Part shown: positions 60,819-64,000 of the stretch, one piece after another
Numbering within the stretch: position 1 is the stretch's first letter
How the letters are laid out: each line of letters begins with the position of its first letter
NCBI RefSeq assembly: GCF_018137965.1
Contig: NZ_CP073100.1
Span: forward strand, 5,257,989-5,321,988
DNA: 64,000 nucleotides
Origin: Luteolibacter ambystomatis
GTDB taxonomy: Bacteria; Verrucomicrobiota; Verrucomicrobiia; Verrucomicrobiales; Akkermansiaceae
Reading direction: 5' to 3'
Notes under the pieces: model-generated
Seen by the model: the letters and a program-made list of their open reading frames with translations, nothing else
What the model was told of the DNA's origin: nothing
The model's database searches: none
Position numbers and translations under genes: made by a program

Positions 60819-61574
60819 TCAACGTGAAGTGAGAAGGAGGGATTCGACGAGCGGGGCCTGTTCGGGGGTGTCCAGGCCGATCGAGTCGTCGGTGGTGATG
60901 AGCACCTTGATGCGCGCACCGTTTTCGAGGGCGCGGAGTTGCTCCAGGGACTCGGTTTGTTCAAGCACCGATGGAGGCCAGGTGACGAAGCGTTCGAGGA
61001 AATCGCGCTTGTATCCGTAAAGTCCCTTATGCCGGTAGAGGACGAGGTTCGCCGGGGTGGTGCGGCGGTAGGGGATCGGACTGCGGGAGAAATAGAGCGC
61101 GTGGCCGCTGGCATCGAGCACCACCTTCACCACGTTGGGGTCGGCGATGGCTTCCTCGTCATCAATCACATTGGCGGCTGTGGCCATCGGCAGATCGGGA
61201 TCGGCGGCCATGGCGGCGGCGAGATCATCGACCAAGGCCGGATCGATCAAGGGTTCGTCGCCTTGGATGTTGATGACGTGAGTGGCGTGCGGCAGCGACT
61301 TCACGGCCTCGGCGAGACGGTCGGTGCCGGTGGGGTGATCAGGCGAGGTCATGATGACCTTGCCGCCGAAGGAGAGCACGGCATCGCGGATGCGATCGTC
61401 ATCCGTGGCGACGTGGAGCTCATCGAGCTTCGTGCAGCCGAGGCAGCGTTCCCACACGTGCTGGATCAGCGGCTTTCCGGCGAGGATGTGAAGGGGCTTT
61501 CCGGGGAAGCGGGAGGACCCCCAGCGGGCTGGGAGGATGCCGACAAGATGGAGGCCGGAAGAGGAACGATTCAC
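60819..61574 (-). CDS. kdsB: 3-deoxy-manno-octulosonate cytidylyltransferase
   Basis: 251 residues. [31 protein letters not shown], the CTP site [38 protein letters not shown] and [12 protein letters not shown] are KdsB hallmarks. Activates Kdo as CMP-Kdo for lipid A core, showing an LPS-bearing outer membrane. Confidence 0.95.
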   Translation of the reverse strand: MNRSSSGLHLVGILPARWGSSRFPGKPLHILAGKPLIQHVWERCLGCTKLDELHVATDDDRIRDAVLSFGGKVIMTSPDHPTGTDRLAEAVKSLPHATHVINIQGDEPLIDPALVDDLAAAMAADPDLPMATAANVIDDEEAIADPNVVKVVLDASGHALYFSRSPIPYRRTTPANLVLYRHKGLYGYKRDFLERFVTWPPSVLEQTESLEQLRALENGARIKVLITTDDSIGLDTPEQAPLVESLLLTSR

Positions 61575-61626
61575 GCGGGACGCGGGAAATTACCCGGGGG
61601 GGCAGGGGCCGGACAAGAGTGGTTTG

Positions 61627-61656
61627 CAAAAAACGCTCCAGCCCGCCTAGGGCGGG
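61627..61656 (-). terminator. Terminator downstream of the small hypothetical gene
   Basis: CCCGCC and GGCGGG around TAG; on the minus strand the stem is followed at 8 bases by TTTTTT. Lies 130 bases past the stop of the gene at 61787-62014 and ahead of kdsB. Confidence 0.55.
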
Positions 61657-61694
61657 GGATTCAGAGGCTTGGAGTTTTCTCCGCGAAGCCTTCG

Positions 61695-61772
61695 ACGTCG
61701 AAAGTCTCAGAGTCGAAGGTCGGAGCCAGTCCGGCTGGTGCCGGAGGACTTTAGACTTTCAGACCTTCAGAC
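61695..61772. repeat. Imperfect inverted repeat with GAAAGTCT/AGACTTTC
   Basis: GTCGAAAGTCTCAGAGTCGAAGG (61690-61720) faces GACTTTAGACTTTCAGACCTTCAGAC (61748-61773). The arms pair imperfectly across a GC-rich loop that includes CCAGTCCGGCTGG. Possibly a REP-like or degraded repeat; no coding sign. Confidence 0.4.
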
Positions 61773-61786
61773 CAGCGACTCTTTCC

Positions 61787-62014
61787 TCACCAAGTGTCCT
61801 GAATGTGGGCCAGCGCCTTCTGATAGCTGGCGTTCGCAAGGAAATGGCGGAGCTGGGGGTCGATTTCGGTCCGGTGGAGCTTGGTCCACTCGGCGATTGC
61901 CTCGGAGGCCTCGCGCAGCGCGTCGAGATGGGCCGCGGCATCGCGGTCGCGCCAGGCGTGATCGTTGATGACGGCCAGCCGGTGGAGCAGCAGCGTCTGG
62001 AGCTCGGATTGCAT
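61787..62014 (-). CDS. Small hypothetical protein
   Basis: 75 residues if started at 62014, all-helical and acidic, with REASEAIAEWTKLHRTEIDP and a C-terminal QKALAHIQDTW. No family recognised. An in-frame ATG 27 bases upstream (62041) is an alternative. Divergent from the symporter gene, with 82 bases between them. Confidence 0.55.
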   Translation of the reverse strand: MQSELQTLLLHRLAVINDHAWRDRDAAAHLDALREASEAIAEWTKLHRTEIDPQLRHFLANASYQKALAHIQDTW

Positions 62015-62096
62015 GGCGGGACGATGGCTGAAACACGCCATGCCCGCAACTGCGGCATCGACGCTCGCCGGATCGGCCGCTAGACCCCTGTTGGAA

Positions 62097-63710
62097 ATGG
62101 GAAGCTACTGGATCGACGGACTCGTGCTGCTGGCGTATTTCGCGCTCATCTTCGGCATCGGCCTCTCGCAGCGGAGCAAGAGCGGCAGCATGGAGGGATT
62201 CGCCCTCGGTGACCGCCAGATCGCCTGGTGGGCGGTGCTGGCCTCGATCCTCGCGGCGGAAATCAGCGCGGGCACGTTCTTTGGCGCGCCGGGCGAGGGC
62301 TACGCGCTGCGGAACTTCACCTACGTCCAGCTCATCGTCGGGTATCTGTTGGCGCGCATCGTGGTCAGCGCGGTGTTCATTCCGGCCTACTACAAGCACA
62401 ATGTCGTCAGCATCTATGAGTTCCTCGGCCAGCGTTTCGGTCCGGTCACGCACCGTGTTTCCTCCGGGGTGTTCCTGATCACCCGCCTGCTCGCCAGCGG
62501 GACGCGTCTGTGGGTGCCCACGATGATCCTTGTGCTGGTGTGGCACCTGCATCATCCGGACCAGAGCATCACGCCTGCCACGGAATTCTGGCTTACCGCA
62601 GTCGCGCTGGTGCTCGTCACGCTTGCCACCGCGATCTACACTACGGTCGGCGGCATCCGCGCGGTGATCTGGACGGATGTGATCCAGATCCTCGTGCTCG
62701 TCTGCGCGCTCGGATTTTCCCTCAACTATCTGCTCGGTCACATCCCCGGCGGATGGGATGGAGCCAAGGCGGTGCTCACGGGGCCGAAGGATCTGAAGGT
62801 TTGGGATACCGGACTGAAATCCGGAGTCGGATTCTGGGAGAACGTCAAGGGCGTGCTGGAACAGGAATACACCATTTGGGCGGCCTTTCTCGGCTCCACC
62901 TTCGTGACCCTGGCCACGCACGGCACCGACCAGGACATGGTGCAGCGCATGCTCACCGCGAAGAACAAGCGCCAGAGCGCGGTGGCCACCATGTTGTCCG
63001 GCCTCGCCGACGTGCCGATCACGCTGGTCGTGCTCGGCATCGGCATCCTGCTCTATGTGTTCTATCAGCAGCATCCTGATCCGCTGCTGCCATCTACGAA
63101 TGGCGTCGTATCTGCGAACAAGGTGTTCCCGCATTTCGTGCTCACGGTGATGCCCGCGGGTCTGCGCGGCCTCATCATCGCGGGTGTGCTTGCGACCACC
63201 ATGGGCTCGCTGAGCACGGCGTTGAACTCGCTTGCGACGAGCTACGTGAAGGACTTCCACTTCCGTTGGTTCGGTGAGCCGGCGGAGGAAAAGGGCAAGG
63301 TCCGCGCGCTGCGTTTCGGCACGGTATTGTTCGCGGTGCTGCTCATTTCCGTGGCGCTCGCCACCGCGTGGGTGACCGCACACAAGCCGGGGCTGCGCAT
63401 CCTGCCGATCATCCTCGGCATCTTCGGCTACACTTATGGCTCGCTGCTCGGCGTCTTCATGGTGGGTCTGTTCACACGCACGCGTGGCAACGACCGGGGC
63501 AATGTGATTGCGATGATTACGGGATTCATCGTGGTCGCGTATTTGTCCGGTTTGGACAGCGATGTGGCGAAGCTCTGCGGTGGTCATGGCATTCCGCGCC
63601 CGGAGTGGATGCCGGTCATCGAATTCCCTTGGCGCATCATGTTTGGGACGATCGTCACATTCGCCGTGGCGGTGTCTTTCCGCACTCCTCGCGGGGCTTC
63701 CAAAATTTGA
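62097..63710 (+). CDS. Sodium:solute symporter (SSS family)
   Basis: 537 residues, about 13 membrane helices of the LeuT-type fold. LLAYFALIFGIGLSQRSKSG, the conserved GFALGDRQIAWWAVLASILAAEISAGTF, VSIYEFLGQRFGPVT, TVGGIRAVIWTDVIQ and LSTALNSLATSYVKDF are SSS hallmarks. Sugars, amino acids or vitamins are family substrates; none can be assigned here. ATG at 62097 used, close to the family start. Confidence 0.92.
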   Translation: MGSYWIDGLVLLAYFALIFGIGLSQRSKSGSMEGFALGDRQIAWWAVLASILAAEISAGTFFGAPGEGYALRNFTYVQLIVGYLLARIVVSAVFIPAYYKHNVVSIYEFLGQRFGPVTHRVSSGVFLITRLLASGTRLWVPTMILVLVWHLHHPDQSITPATEFWLTAVALVLVTLATAIYTTVGGIRAVIWTDVIQILVLVCALGFSLNYLLGHIPGGWDGAKAVLTGPKDLKVWDTGLKSGVGFWENVKGVLEQEYTIWAAFLGSTFVTLATHGTDQDMVQRMLTAKNKRQSAVATMLSGLADVPITLVVLGIGILLYVFYQQHPDPLLPSTNGVVSANKVFPHFVLTVMPAGLRGLIIAGVLATTMGSLSTALNSLATSYVKDFHFRWFGEPAEEKGKVRALRFGTVLFAVLLISVALATAWVTAHKPGLRILPIILGIFGYTYGSLLGVFMVGLFTRTRGNDRGNVIAMITGFIVVAYLSGLDSDVAKLCGGHGIPRPEWMPVIEFPWRIMFGTIVTFAVAVSFRTPRGASKI

Positions 63711-64000
63711 AACGGATTCGTCACCATCCATTGCGTTTGTTTCCAATGGAATGCGTAAAATCCGAAGTTGGATTGCTCTCCGATAGTTTGGCGATGTGAA
63801 ATAATAAGGGGGTCAAGTTCTAAAAAAATTTGGCCGTGGAACGCTTGTGGAAAGCGAGGAAGGACTTCCATCTGTTAGATGGGTGTAAAATTTTTATCCA
63901 ACAGGACGCGTGATCGCGTCATGGTTTCCAAGCGCGGCGGTTGCCCGGCACGGGCCAGGAACCGGGCCGCGCGAAAAGTGAGACACCCGACACGAACGAC
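63711..64000. other. Non-coding right end of the window
   Basis: 290 bases without a supported gene. It contains a small palindrome CCATCT-GTT-AGATGG (63868-63882) just upstream of an AT-rich TGTAAAATTTTT, which could be an operator and -10 region for a gene to the right of the window. CCATTG/CAATGG near 63730-63750 may be the symporter's weak terminator. Confidence 0.45.

Noticed and set aside
63584..63871. 95-codon minus-strand frame at the right end
   Set aside because: It overlaps the 3' end of the symporter in antisense and has no family pattern or start context.
1..64000. Insertion sequences, integrase, tRNA-type attachment sites or rRNA/tRNA genes
   Set aside because: No transposase, integrase or recombinase motif and no cloverleaf-like tRNA was recognised on either strand. 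I could not run a tRNA scan, so a divergent tRNA remains possible.

Overview
The window is a GC-rich chromosomal segment with short intergenic gaps and many ATGA or GTGA stop/start overlaps. It most resembles a Verrucomicrobiota genome of the Luteolibacter/Haloferula type. The grounds are a giant secreted RHS protein with thrombospondin-3-like and LamG-like modules, the particular housekeeping set, and few visible Shine-Dalgarno sequences. This placement is inferred from gene content; no 16S rRNA gene or tRNA was seen.

Left part (1-5.5 kb): a minus-strand operon for a tripartite MacAB/TolC-type efflux pump runs into a response regulator cut by the window edge. It is followed by a frameshifted remnant of a Toprim/primase-like gene and a terminator.

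RHS island (5.5-19 kb): a plus-strand cluster encodes two secreted proteins and a 2747-residue secreted RHS/YD-repeat protein. The RHS protein ends in a TNT-like (NAD+ glycohydrolase) toxin domain. A 70-residue putative immunity protein overlaps its stop codon. Directly downstream is an orphan RHS tip: 1277 bp of the RHS core end is duplicated 2663 bp away and fused to a different, short C-terminus. A second repeat of about 320 bp follows each tip, so both cassettes sit between two homology arms. This is the most interesting system in the window.

Middle (19-48 kb): mostly core functions. These include a sigma-70 factor, pyrD, dsbD, two tandem family-25-like glycosyltransferases with an Smr protein, and an ArsR regulator with two SRPBCC proteins. 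A coupled FAD-oxidase/methyltransferase pair resembles the split MnmL/MnmM route to mnm5U34 in tRNA. Further genes are ndk, rpoZ, smpB, rpsO, pnp, argG, a TauE/SafE exporter, a site-2-type protease, topB, dprA and thiH.

Right part (48-64 kb): acpP, a LysM protein, accA, a TAT-exported enolase-superfamily enzyme, gpmI and nagZ. A coupled lipid operon (variant CDP-alcohol phosphatidyltransferase, PlsC, CdsA) is followed by a Doc-type toxin with an AbrB-like antitoxin under a palindromic, apparently leaderless promoter. Then come kdsB-pyrG and a sodium:solute symporter. Several hairpin repeats (REP-like) lie between genes. No CRISPR array, IS element or complete mobile element was recognised.
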